This document shows, piece by piece, positions 16,878 through 24,564 of a stretch of 64,000 nt of DNA. The translations under genes were made by a program, and so were the position numbers. The DNA lies in assembly GCA_001570385.1 (NCBI GenBank), contig BBYL01000008.1, positions 310,001-374,000 on the forward strand, in the 5' to 3' direction. The DNA is from Microtetraspora glauca. GTDB taxonomy: Bacteria > Actinomycetota > Actinomycetes > Streptosporangiales > Streptosporangiaceae. A model generated the notes under the pieces. It did no database searches, was not told the DNA's origin, and saw only the letters and a list, made by a program, of their open reading frames with translations. Every line of letters begins with the position of its first letter. The stretch's first letter is position 1.

Positions 16878-17792
16878 GTGACCATCGCGGCCGAACTGAC
16901 CATGCGTCCCTACTCCGACGCGGACCTTCCTCTCCTCCAGCGGACCTTCGCGGAGTGGATCGCCGTGGCCGGCCGGTGCGGATACGACCACATCGGCGAG
17001 CTGCCGCACCGCATCTACGAGAACCTCCGCGGGCGGCGCCCCGTGGGAGAACTCGTCCACGTCTGGGAGCACGGCGGCGCCATCGCCGGGCTCGCCGTCA
17101 ACCTGCGCTTCGGCTCGGCGTTCGACGTCTTCACCGCGCCGTCGCTGCGCGGTACGCCTGCGGAGCTGGAGATGCTCCGCGTCGCGTACAAGACGACGGG
17201 CCGTCTCATGGGCCGCGACGAGCCGTTCGTGCTGACCGACCTCTTCGACTGCGACACGACCCGGGCCGAACTGCTCACCCGGCTCGGGTTCGCCCGCTTC
17301 CGCACCTGGGACCACGTCAACGAACGCGATCTGGCCGGGCCCCTCGCCGAGCCGGTGCCGCCCGGCGGATTCGTCCTGCGCGAGGCCCGGCCGGAGGACG
17401 CCGAGCAGCTCGCGGTGGCCCGCAACCACTCCTTCGACGAGGACTGGACGGGAGATCTGTACCGGTCGGCGGTCATGGAGAAGCCCGGCTACGACCCCGG
17501 GCGCGAGATCGTCGCTGAGTCCCCCGACGGGAGGATCGCGGCGTTCACCGTGTACTGGACCGACGACCGCAACCGGATCGGGCACTTCGAGCCGGTCGGC
17601 ACCCATCGGGAGTTCCAGCGCATGGGCCTCGCCCGCGCGGCGATGCTGTACGCGATGCGACGCATGGCGGAGCGGGGCATGACCACGGTGACCGTGAACC
17701 ACAACGCCGAGAACCTCCCCGCGGCCGGGCTGTACGCGTCGCTGGGTTTCGTCAGGCGGCATGAGACGTACGGCTTCCGCAAGCCCTACTGA
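16878..17792 (+). CDS. Tandem-GNAT acetyltransferase
   Basis: A 304-aa protein with two GNAT folds. The N-terminal half is degenerate. The C-terminal half has HFEPVGTHREFQRMGLARAA, in which the R/Q-x-x-G-x-x/A acetyl-CoA loop is recognisable, and VNHNAENLPAAGLYASLGFV, the usual final beta-bulge and helix. The tandem layout resembles mycothiol synthase and related resistance acetyltransferases, but the gene context gives no substrate. The start is GTG at 16878. It converges on the RiPP exporter gene with 42 bases between stops. Confidence 0.82.
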   Translation: MTIAAELTMRPYSDADLPLLQRTFAEWIAVAGRCGYDHIGELPHRIYENLRGRRPVGELVHVWEHGGAIAGLAVNLRFGSAFDVFTAPSLRGTPAELEMLRVAYKTTGRLMGRDEPFVLTDLFDCDTTRAELLTRLGFARFRTWDHVNERDLAGPLAEPVPPGGFVLREARPEDAEQLAVARNHSFDEDWTGDLYRSAVMEKPGYDPGREIVAESPDGRIAAFTVYWTDDRNRIGHFEPVGTHREFQRMGLARAAMLYAMRRMAERGMTTVTVNHNAENLPAAGLYASLGFVRRHETYGFRKPY

Positions 17793-17834
17793 CGACGCCC
17801 TACCGGCGACGAGCCCGGTCGGCGGACGGCCTCG

Positions 17835-19967
17835 TCAGCGGATGGCCTGCCGCTCGGTCAGGGCGGCGTACCGGCCGCCGTACCGCATCAGCTCGTCGTG
17901 GGTGCCCCGTTCGACGATCCGGCCCGCCTCGACGACGAGGATCTGGTCGGCGTCGCGTACCGTGCTCAGCCGGTGGGCGATCACGATGCGGGTCTGGGTC
18001 AGCCAGGCGAGGTTGTGCTCGATCGCCGCCTCGGCGGCGGTGTCGAGATGGCTCGTCGCCTCGTCGAGCAGCAGGACCCTGGGCTGGGGCAGCAGCGCCC
18101 GCGCGAGCGCGATCCGCTGCCGCTGGCCGCCGGAGAGACCGCTGCCCTCGGTGAGCATCGTCTCGTAGCCCATGGGCATGGCCATGATGTCGTCGTGGAC
18201 GCAGGCCATCCTGGCCGCCGCCACCACCTGCTCCAGTGAGGCGTCCGGAACGGCCAGGCCGATGTTGTCCCTGATGGTCCCGGTGAAGAGGTGCGGGTCC
18301 TGGGTGACCACGCCGAAGCGGCTGCGCAACCAGCGCGCGTCGATGTCCCACGCGGGCGTCCCGTCGTACCAGACGTCGCCCTCGACCGGCTGGTACAGGC
18401 CCAGCAGGATCCGTCCCAGCGTGCTCTTGCCCGACCCGGAACTGCCCACGAGGGCGATCTTCTGCCCCGGCCCGACCGCGAGCGACACGTTCCTGACCGT
18501 CCACGGGGAGCGCGGGTCGAAGCGGAATCCGACATCCCGGAGGACCACCTCGCCGCGCAGGTGCGGCCGCTTCCTGCCTCTCCGCTCGGGCTCCGCCTCG
18601 ACGATGTCGGCCAGCCGCTCGAAGTGCGCCCCGGCCTCCTGGAGCTCCTGGAGGCTGGTCAGCAGCGAGGTCAGCGGAGTGAGGGTGGACATGGCCAGCG
18701 CGTTGAGCGCGAGCATGGTGCCCAGGGTCAGCTCGCCGTCGAGCACCCGTGACGCGCCCACGAGCAGCAGCAGCGCGGGACCGAGGATCCTGATCCCCGA
18801 CAGGACCGCGTCCAGGACCCCGCGGGTCAGGCCGAGACGCATGTCGGCGTTCATCTGGGCGGTGAACATCCCGGACCACCGCTCCATGGCACGCCATTCG
18901 GCGCTGGACGCCTTGATCGTCTCGATGCCTCCGATGGACTCGATGAGCCGGCCCTGGGTCGTGGCGGCGGCGGTCATCTCGCGCCCGGTCAGGTCGGCGA
19001 TCCGCCTCCGGGTGGCCAGCAGCAGCGCGACCTGGACGACCGCCACGGCGAGCAGGCATCCCCCGAGCACGGGATCGCCCAGCAGGACCAGCGTCAGGAG
19101 GACCGCGGCCATCGGACCGTCGAGCAGCGCGGAGAGCGCCTGGCCGGACAGCATGGCCCGGAGGCTGGCCGCGCTCTGCGTGCTCATGACCAGGTCGCTC
19201 GTCCCCCTGAGGGTGAAGAACCGGTAGGGCAGCGTGAACAGATGCCCGACCACCCCCGCCGTGAACTGGGTGTCCGCCCGCGCCCGCAACATGAGCAGCA
19301 CGGCCGTACGGAGATACGTGAGTATCGCCTGGGTGAGCACGACGAAGCCGAGCCCCACGAGGAGGATCCGCAGCAGATAGCGGTTCCCTCCGGGGAGTAC
19401 CTCGTCCACGACGAGCCCGGAGAGCAGGGGAAGGACGAGGGCGACCCCCTGCAGCAGCAGGGACGCGAACAACGCCTGGAGCAGCAGCCCGCGGTGGCGG
19501 GTCAGCAGGGCGCGGACCAGGTCCCGGCGCCACGGGCGGCGCTGCGGGCCCCGGACGTCGAACTCGGGGCCGGGTTCGAAGGCCAGGACGACCCCGGTGA
19601 AGCCGACGTCGAACTCCTCCGGCGTGAGCCTGCGCCGCCCGGAGGCGGGATCGACGACCTCGACGACGTCCGGACGCCAGCGCTCGACGACCAGGAAGTG
19701 GTTGAACTCCCAGTGCACGATGAACGGTCCGGGCACCGCGCCGAGCTGCTCGGGGGCGAGCGAGAACGCCTTGGCGCGCAGGCCGTACGACCTGGCGGCC
19801 TCCGCGATGGCCAACGCGTTCAGCCCGTCCCGCGACACCTGGACGTGCTCGCCGACCTCGCGCACGGTCGTGCGGCGTCCGTGGTGCCCGAGGACCATCG
19901 CCAGGCAGGCCGCGCCGCAGTCGGCCATCGTGGCCTGCCTGATCACGGGCACCCGCCCGCGCCTCAT
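17835..19967 (-). CDS. C39-peptidase-containing ABC transporter (RiPP processing and export)
   Basis: A 710-aa one-polypeptide exporter. Residues 1-140 form a C39 peptidase that cleaves double-glycine leaders: Q11 and C17 in VIRQATMADCGAACLAM, His in HWEFNHFLVVE and Asp in VVDPASG. A six-helix ABC domain follows, then an ATPase with Walker A GSSGSGKST, signature LSGGQRQRIALARALL and Walker B VLLLDEATSHLD. It removes the leader of the peptide encoded at 22219-22368 and exports the product. The ATG at 19967 overlaps the stop of the 62-aa protein by four bases and it is the last gene of the operon. Confidence 0.92.
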   Translation of the reverse strand: MRRGRVPVIRQATMADCGAACLAMVLGHHGRRTTVREVGEHVQVSRDGLNALAIAEAARSYGLRAKAFSLAPEQLGAVPGPFIVHWEFNHFLVVERWRPDVVEVVDPASGRRRLTPEEFDVGFTGVVLAFEPGPEFDVRGPQRRPWRRDLVRALLTRHRGLLLQALFASLLLQGVALVLPLLSGLVVDEVLPGGNRYLLRILLVGLGFVVLTQAILTYLRTAVLLMLRARADTQFTAGVVGHLFTLPYRFFTLRGTSDLVMSTQSAASLRAMLSGQALSALLDGPMAAVLLTLVLLGDPVLGGCLLAVAVVQVALLLATRRRIADLTGREMTAAATTQGRLIESIGGIETIKASSAEWRAMERWSGMFTAQMNADMRLGLTRGVLDAVLSGIRILGPALLLLVGASRVLDGELTLGTMLALNALAMSTLTPLTSLLTSLQELQEAGAHFERLADIVEAEPERRGRKRPHLRGEVVLRDVGFRFDPRSPWTVRNVSLAVGPGQKIALVGSSGSGKSTLGRILLGLYQPVEGDVWYDGTPAWDIDARWLRSRFGVVTQDPHLFTGTIRDNIGLAVPDASLEQVVAAARMACVHDDIMAMPMGYETMLTEGSGLSGGQRQRIALARALLPQPRVLLLDEATSHLDTAAEAAIEHNLAWLTQTRIVIAHRLSTVRDADQILVVEAGRIVERGTHDELMRYGGRYAALTERQAIR

Positions 19968-20152
19968 CGCCCCGCTCCGAGCGAGGGAAGGACGCCGATC
20001 AGCACCACGGCCGCCATCGACATCGCGAGCAGCCCGACGTAGATCCACAGGCCGAGCAGGAGCCTCCTGGAGATCCGGTACGGCCGCTCGACGCGCCGCC
20101 GGGCGGCCATGTGGTGGTGAACCGCCTTCTCCCGGTACGGAAGTCCCGTCAT
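19964..20152 (-). CDS. 62-aa single-pass membrane protein of the RiPP operon
   Basis: This short gene is tied into the operon by four-base overlaps at both ends (with the PpiC-related gene at 20149-20152 and with the exporter at 19964-19967). The protein has a basic, His-rich N-terminus (REKAVHHHMAARRRVERPYR), then one hydrophobic helix (LLLGLWIYVGLLAMSMAAVV) and ends in VLPSLGAGR. Its size and position suggest an accessory subunit of the exporter, where a HlyD-like adaptor would usually be; it may be a reduced version. I do not recognise the family. Confidence 0.75.
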   Translation of the reverse strand: MTGLPYREKAVHHHMAARRRVERPYRISRRLLLGLWIYVGLLAMSMAAVVLIGVLPSLGAGR

Positions 20153-21207
20153 GTGCCGGCCCGCCCAGCCGTACCGGCCGGATCCGCGGCGCCGGAGGAG
20201 CCGGACGCGCCGGACGCGCCGGTCCGCTCCGTGGTTCCCCAGAACCATTCGATCTTGGCCGTGCTCCTGCGCCGTTCGATCCATTCGGCGAAGATCCGGC
20301 GTTCGACGAGATCGCGTACGGTGCCGTCGAGGACGGCGGGCTCCACCGCCAGCACCTTGATCACCAGGTGACCGTGCTCCGTCTCGAAAGGACCGGTGAC
20401 CGTCCCCGGCGCGGCTCCGAAGACCCGGTCGGCCGTCTCCGGATCCAGCTCTCCTCTGCGCAGCGTGGCGAACACCTCGCCCGGCCGTGCCGTACCGTCC
20501 GCGAAGGCCCGCTCCACGGCGTCGAGGAACCCCTCGGCGGCGAGCACGCGCGGCCCGTCGGTGAACTCCACCCGCGCGACGCGGGCGACGTCGAGCTCGT
20601 GACCGTGCGCGGCGAACCAGTCCTCGACCCGGCCGGCGGCCACCCGCGACCGTAGCCTGGCCACGGACGCCTCAAGCACGACCAGCTCCTCCAGCTCGAG
20701 GTGGGAGATGTGGTTGCGGTCCATCCACGCCCGGATCGCGCCGCCCGTCAGCAGGCCGCGGGCCCGGCGGAACGCGTCCATCGCCTCCTGGAGCTCCGCG
20801 TCGGTCAGCGGTTCCGGCTCCTCCTCCAGCACCTCGCGTACGAGGCTGTCGCTGATGAGGCGGTCGGCCAGCCGCGACTCGTCCCAGATGAAGTCCAGGC
20901 AGGCGATCGCCCTGGCCACCGGGGTCTCGACCCCGTTGACCCGGAGCAGCAGGTGCTCACCGGCCCGGTGGACACCGCGCAGCGGCCAGGGCAGCGCGCG
21001 GTCGGGACACCACGAGAGGGAGATCGTGGCGCCGTCGCGTTCCTTGATGAGCAGGGCGTGATGAAGGGATCCGTCATATTCCTCACGCTGGGCGACCAGC
21101 CGCACCCGCGCCTCCGGGTACCGCGCCCTGAACCCGTCGAGGTCACGCTCGGCCGTACCGGCGCCGAGCATGTCGATCGCCTCGGCGAGCATCCGCCCGT
21201 CCGTCAT
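20149..21207 (-). CDS. PpiC/SurA-related peptide maturation protein
   Basis: A 352-aa protein of the kind annotated as putative peptide maturation system protein, related to PpiC/SurA peptidyl-prolyl isomerases. The first 130 residues are a separate N-terminal domain (YDGSLHHALLIKERDGATIS). A helical SurA-like region follows (ELQEAMDAFRRARGLLTGG), then a parvulin-like segment with GEVFATLRRGELDPETADRV and GPFETEHGHLVIKVLAVEPA, ending in FAEWIERRRSTAKIEWFWG. It overlaps the ATP-grasp stop by one base and the next start by four. It probably presents or folds the precursor during modification (inference). The C-terminal tail is Gly/Ala/Ser-rich. Confidence 0.8.
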   Translation of the reverse strand: MTDGRMLAEAIDMLGAGTAERDLDGFRARYPEARVRLVAQREEYDGSLHHALLIKERDGATISLSWCPDRALPWPLRGVHRAGEHLLLRVNGVETPVARAIACLDFIWDESRLADRLISDSLVREVLEEEPEPLTDAELQEAMDAFRRARGLLTGGAIRAWMDRNHISHLELEELVVLEASVARLRSRVAAGRVEDWFAAHGHELDVARVARVEFTDGPRVLAAEGFLDAVERAFADGTARPGEVFATLRRGELDPETADRVFGAAPGTVTGPFETEHGHLVIKVLAVEPAVLDGTVRDLVERRIFAEWIERRRSTAKIEWFWGTTERTGASGASGSSGAADPAGTAGRAGT

Positions 21208-22169
21208 CACGTCACTCCGCTCATGAGCAGCTCGCCGATCGCCGCGCCGATGGGCAGCCCGGTCGCGTCCTCGATCCAGAGGAACTGGCCGTTCGGGTTG
21301 ATCTCCAGGAAGACGTGGCGGCCGTCCGGCGTGAGGATCAGGTCGATCGCGCCGTAGGCCAGCCCGAGCCGCCCGACCAGGTCCAGGCACCGCTGGGAGA
21401 TCTCCGGCGGCAGGTCGTGCGCCCGGATGGGCGTCGCGCCGGGGTCGTAGTGCCGCCAGTCGTACCGGGTGTGGTTGCTCACCTGGGAATGGATCTCCGC
21501 GGCGAAGACCTTCCTCCCCACGACGGTCACGCGTACCTCGACCCGCTTGGGCACGTACGCCTGGACGATGACCGGGCAGAAGCGCAGGGCGTCCGCGTAC
21601 GCGACGTCCACAGGGGTGACGGGGGCCGCGAACCGGCCGAACCGCTCTCCCTCCACGTCGAGCTGGTTGCCGTGCACGGGCTTGGTGATCACGCGGCCCT
21701 CGTGCCGGTCGTAGAAGTCGAGGAAGCTCTCGGGGTCGGTCGTGATCAGCGTCGCGGGAAGCTCGAAGCCCAGCCGCCTGGCCAGTTCGAGCTGGTACGG
21801 CTTGCGCGCCGCGCGGTCGATGACCGGCCGGGAGGCGGGAACCGTGAGGCAGCCGAGGCTGTCCCAGAGGCTCTCGGCCATGACGCGGCACTCCTCCTCC
21901 ACGTAGTCGCGAGCGGCGACCCGCGGATGCGCGACCGGGTCGAGGGGCCGGCGGTACCAGAGCGCGGTCACCTCGTCGAGCACGAGGCGGCGGCCCGCGC
22001 GGCCGAACATCCGGCTGGTCGAACCGTCCCCGGCGTGGCTGATCTCGAGGGTGGCGGCGGTCGGGAAGGAGGCGGGATCGAAGACGACGACGTCCGCGCC
22101 AGCGGCCATGAGCGGTTTCACGACCCGGTCGGCGTGCTCATCTCCGTCAGAGGTCAGGACGAGGATCAT
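21207..22169 (-). CDS. ATP-grasp peptide ligase (MvdC/MvdD-like, graspetide family)
   Basis: A 320-aa ATP-grasp enzyme of the MvdC/MvdD type, which makes ester or amide crosslinks between Ser/Thr/Lys and Asp/Glu side chains of a precursor peptide. Visible features are VLDEVTALWYRRPLDP, ARKPYQLELARRLGFELPAT, the ATP-binding VITKPVHGNQ, VIVQAYVPKRVEVRVTVVG and the metal-binding FLEINPNGQFLWIE. Where characterised graspetide ligases have a DxR motif before the VTVVG strand, this one reads E-V-R. The ATG is at 22169. It is separated from the precursor gene by a hairpin. Confidence 0.88.
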   Translation of the reverse strand: MILVLTSDGDEHADRVVKPLMAAGADVVVFDPASFPTAATLEISHAGDGSTSRMFGRAGRRLVLDEVTALWYRRPLDPVAHPRVAARDYVEEECRVMAESLWDSLGCLTVPASRPVIDRAARKPYQLELARRLGFELPATLITTDPESFLDFYDRHEGRVITKPVHGNQLDVEGERFGRFAAPVTPVDVAYADALRFCPVIVQAYVPKRVEVRVTVVGRKVFAAEIHSQVSNHTRYDWRHYDPGATPIRAHDLPPEISQRCLDLVGRLGLAYGAIDLILTPDGRHVFLEINPNGQFLWIEDATGLPIGAAIGELLMSGVT

Positions 22170-22185
22170 CGGCGGGGCTCCGGAC

Positions 22186-22210
22186 GGGGGCGCGATGCGG
22201 TCGCGCCCCC
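22186..22210 (-). terminator. Strong hairpin between precursor and ATP-grasp genes
   Basis: Arms GGGGGCGCGA (22186-22195) and TCGCGCCCCC (22201-22210) pair perfectly over 10 bp with a five-base loop. It lies in the 49-bp gap between the precursor stop and the ligase start. No T-tract follows, so it is more likely a partial terminator or mRNA stabiliser that keeps precursor transcripts in excess. Confidence 0.8.
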
Positions 22211-22218
22211 GCGGCGAA

Positions 22219-22368
22219 CTAGTTGCTGTCGCCGGAGGTGTGCGAGTGGTTGCCGTGGATCTCGATGACCTGGCTCTTGGCGCCGCCGCTCACCTGAAGA
22301 AGCTGCCCCTCGTCGAGCTCCGGACCGAAGGCCGCGATGTCGTCGAGGGTGGTACGCGTCTTGCTCAT
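22219..22368 (-). CDS. RiPP precursor peptide (49 aa, double-glycine leader)
   Basis: The 49-aa product has a leader with acidic helix DDIAAFGPELDEGQLLQV, then SGG (residues 27-29), the cleavage site expected for the C39 exporter peptidase. The 20-residue core is AKSQVIEIHGNHSHTSGDSN. The core has Ser/Thr acceptors (S32, S42, T44, S45, S48), one Lys and acidic donors E36 and D47, enough for one or two side-chain crosslinks, and three His in HGNHSH. The ATG at 22368 is chosen by the purine-rich AAAGGCGGGG upstream; a GTG or other start 11 codons earlier is possible. It is the first gene of the operon. Confidence 0.85.
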   Translation of the reverse strand: MSKTRTTLDDIAAFGPELDEGQLLQVSGGAKSQVIEIHGNHSHTSGDSN

Positions 22369-22442
22369 ACGTATCCCCGCCTTTCTTCCCGTACGGGACA
22401 CCTGATGCGCCCCGTTGCACCGAGCAAGCTAGGCGAGCTGCA

Positions 22443-22482
22443 GATGCCCGGGCATCCGTCACGCGGATGATCTTGTGTCATC
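22443..22482. promoter_or_regulatory. Array of overlapping GATG/CATC inverted repeats upstream of the RiPP operon
   Basis: Three inverted repeats share arms: GATGCCCGGGCATC (22443-22456, perfect), CATCCG-N5-CGGATG (22453-22469) and GATGA-N7-TCATC (22466-22482). The half-sites start at 22443, 22453, 22466 and 22479. The array ends about 75 bases upstream of the precursor ATG and is a likely multi-dimer operator. No regulator gene is part of the operon. Confidence 0.6.
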
Positions 22483-22545
22483 CCGGCAGGGGACGCGGAT
22501 CGGGGTTCCGGGTGTTTCCTTCCCCGGTTTCCGGTCCGACCCCGA

Positions 22546-22565
22546 CTTATATGAGCGCAGCTCAT
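22546..22565 (-). promoter_or_regulatory. Candidate RiPP operon promoter with palindrome
   Basis: On the minus strand a TATAAG -10 (plus-strand 22546-22551) is preceded by a perfect 15-bp inverted repeat ATGAGCGCAGCTCAT (22551-22565). The spacing to a -35 is unclear. Transcription from here would give a leader of about 170 bases that includes the GATG/CATC array. Confidence 0.45.
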
Positions 22566-22599
22566 GCGGGTTCGCCGGACACAGGATGCACGTACGGCG

Positions 22600-23424
22600 T
22601 CAGGCGCGGAAGGCGTCGGCGTGCTCGGTGGCCCACTGGGCGAACGTGCGCGCCGGCCGGCCGGTCACCTTCTCGACGTTGGAGTTCACGATGTTGGGCT
22701 CCTCCGGCACGTTGCCGAAGACGTTGATGAGGAAGTCGATCAGTTCGTCCGGCTGGCCCTCGGCGGCCATCCTCTCCCGCGCCTGCTCCTCGGTGAGCTC
22801 GACGAAGCCGATCTCCCGGCCGATCGCCTCGCCGATGATGCGGACCTTGTCGCGGGTGGTCAGCCGCGCGGGGCCGGTCAGGCCGTAGACCCGGTCCGCG
22901 TGCCCCTCCTCCACCAGCGTGCGTGCCGCCACCGCGGCGATGTCCGCCTCGTGGACCATGGCCGTGGTGGCGTCGCCGAACGGCTCCCGCACCACGCCCT
23001 CGGCGCGGATGGGCTCGGCCCACTGCAGGGCGTTGGACATGAACTCGGTCGGCCGGACGAAGGTCCAGTCCAGGTCACCGGCGGCCCTCACGGCGGGCTC
23101 CAGCGTCCCCTCGTCCCAGCCTCCAAGGACGGTCACCTTGCGCACCCCGGCCTTGACCGCCAGGTCGACGATCTCCTGCCCGTTCGGCAGCATCGCGTAG
23201 TCGTCTCCCCCGAAGGTGATCAGGTGGACCGCGGTGACACCGTCCATGACGGGCACGAGGCTGTCGGTCACGGTGAGATCGCCCGCCACGACCTCCGCCT
23301 CGGCGGGCAGGTTCGCCCTGCGCGGATCACGGGTCAGGGCGCGCACCCGCCGGCCGTCGCGGATGAGCTCGTCCACCACGTGGCGGCCGACGGTTCCGGT
23401 GGCTCCGGTCACGAGGATCGTCAT
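22600..23424 (-). CDS. NmrA-like NAD(P)-binding protein
   Basis: A 274-aa atypical short-chain dehydrogenase of the NmrA/QOR2 type. The N-terminal GATGTVGRHVVDEL is the NAD(P)-binding motif (GxxGxxG), followed by VRALTRDPRR, which suits NADP. The SDR catalytic Tyr-x3-Lys is absent, as in many redox sensors and atypical reductases of this group. The ATG at 23424 has GGGAG about 6 bases upstream. It is a single-gene unit; a role in redox sensing or quinone reduction is only a family-level guess. Confidence 0.82.
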   Translation of the reverse strand: MTILVTGATGTVGRHVVDELIRDGRRVRALTRDPRRANLPAEAEVVAGDLTVTDSLVPVMDGVTAVHLITFGGDDYAMLPNGQEIVDLAVKAGVRKVTVLGGWDEGTLEPAVRAAGDLDWTFVRPTEFMSNALQWAEPIRAEGVVREPFGDATTAMVHEADIAAVAARTLVEEGHADRVYGLTGPARLTTRDKVRIIGEAIGREIGFVELTEEQARERMAAEGQPDELIDFLINVFGNVPEEPNIVNSNVEKVTGRPARTFAQWATEHADAFRA

Positions 23425-23801
23425 GGAAATCTCCCTTGGCTCGTTCGCGCTTCGTCGAAGACGCTACAGAGCAATGCGGAAGGCTTCGTTCCTAATTTTT
23501 GCCCTGTTCGGAGCCGGATCTCGTCGTCGCCCCCGGGCGTGAGCGCTCCCGCTTTCGGGGCGGGAACCCGAGCACGTCACCGAGGACGGATACGCCGGTA
23601 TTCGGGGCGCCACATCCACTCCCGTACCTGCCGGGCCGGGTCGGGCAGATCCGCACGCGATGATCGCGCCCAGCCCCAGTCCCGGCCGGACCTCCCGCTC
23701 GCGGGAACGACGCGCCACTCGGGCGGCCTTCGTGCCGCCGTGGGGCTCGTGCCGCCATGGGGCTCGTGCCGCCGTGGGGCGAGCGGCCCGGGGTCTCAGG
23801 T
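23425..23801. other. 377-bp gene-free stretch with short tandem repeats
   Basis: No convincing gene. The left end should contain the minus-strand promoter of the NmrA-like gene. The right part is GC-rich and includes three exact-length 17-bp tandem units at 23731-23781 just after the end of the TetR gene. The reading frames through it are all low-complexity. Confidence 0.5.
23731..23781. repeat. Three tandem 17-bp repeats
   Basis: The unit CGTGCCGCCGTGGGGCT occurs at 23731-23747, 23748-23764 (one mismatch) and 23765-23781 (one mismatch). The array lies about 20 bases beyond the TetR stop codon, in a non-coding stretch. Confidence 0.85.
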
Positions 23802-24479
23802 TCAGGCGGGGAGGTCCGGCGCGGATACCCGCTCGGGCTCCGAACCGGTCGCCGAGCCGATCGCCGGGCCGGTCGCCGGACCGTGTCTCGGACCGGTCGC
23901 CGCCGACGAGCGGATCCGGTCGAGGTGATAGTCGAGGACCGAGGCCGCGTCCGCGGTGCCGACCTCTCCGACCAGAACGGCGTCGGCGAGGCCGCGGGCG
24001 AGGCCGAGCAGCGCGTGGGCCTCCGCTTCGGGATCGACACCGGGGCCGGGCCGCGCCGCGCTCACGAGCGCGACGATCGCGCGGTGGGTGGCGTCGCCGC
24101 CCGTCCGGTACAGCTCGCGCACGTCCGGGTCGGCGGCGGAGAGCGTGAGGAACGCGTGCCCCGCGAGCAAGAGGACGGGAGCGCTCTCGCCCAGCCCGAC
24201 GATCGCGAGCAGCACGCGCCGCAGTGTGTCGAGCGGATCGCGGGCACCGCGCACCGCCTCGCGCATGTGCCGCTCGACCTCCTCCCGGAGGACGTGCGCG
24301 CTCGCGCGCAGCAGGTCGCTCTTCCCTGCGAAGTAGTGCTGCACGAGCCCCTTGGAGATGCCGGCCTCCTGGGCGATCTGTCCGATGCTCACCCCGGCCA
24401 GACCGTCCCGTGCGCACAGCCTGAGCGCGGCCTGGGCGATCTCGGCCCGCCGCGCCGCGTGATCGACCTGCTTGGGCAC
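23802..24479 (-). CDS. TetR-family repressor, divergent from an alpha/beta hydrolase
   Basis: A 225-aa TetR regulator: HTH with AEIAQAALRLCARDGLAGVS and AGISKGLVQHYFAGKSDLLR. The C-terminal 30 residues are low-complexity, with repeated ATGP/AIG units, and may be disordered. The start is GTG at 24479, preceded by GGAGG at 8 bases; upstream codons in the frame overlap the operators and are not coding. The two palindromes at 24501-24539 lie between it and the divergent hydrolase gene, a classic autoregulated pair. Confidence 0.9.
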   Translation of the reverse strand: MPKQVDHAARRAEIAQAALRLCARDGLAGVSIGQIAQEAGISKGLVQHYFAGKSDLLRASAHVLREEVERHMREAVRGARDPLDTLRRVLLAIVGLGESAPVLLLAGHAFLTLSAADPDVRELYRTGGDATHRAIVALVSAARPGPGVDPEAEAHALLGLARGLADAVLVGEVGTADAASVLDYHLDRIRSSAATGPRHGPATGPAIGSATGSEPERVSAPDLPA

Positions 24480-24500
24480 GACCCACCCTCCCCTTTGGCA

Positions 24501-24539
24501 ATACGACCGTATCGTGATACCAATACAATACGATCGTAT
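24501..24539. promoter_or_regulatory. Twin ATACGA-CGTAT operators
   Basis: ATACGACCGTAT (24501-24512) and the perfect palindrome ATACGATCGTAT (24528-24539) lie 27 bp apart centre to centre in the 85-bp gap between the TetR and hydrolase starts. They are the probable binding sites of the TetR protein and would control both genes. Confidence 0.75.
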
Positions 24540-24564
24540 CGCGAAATCGGACGGAGGCCCGTAC

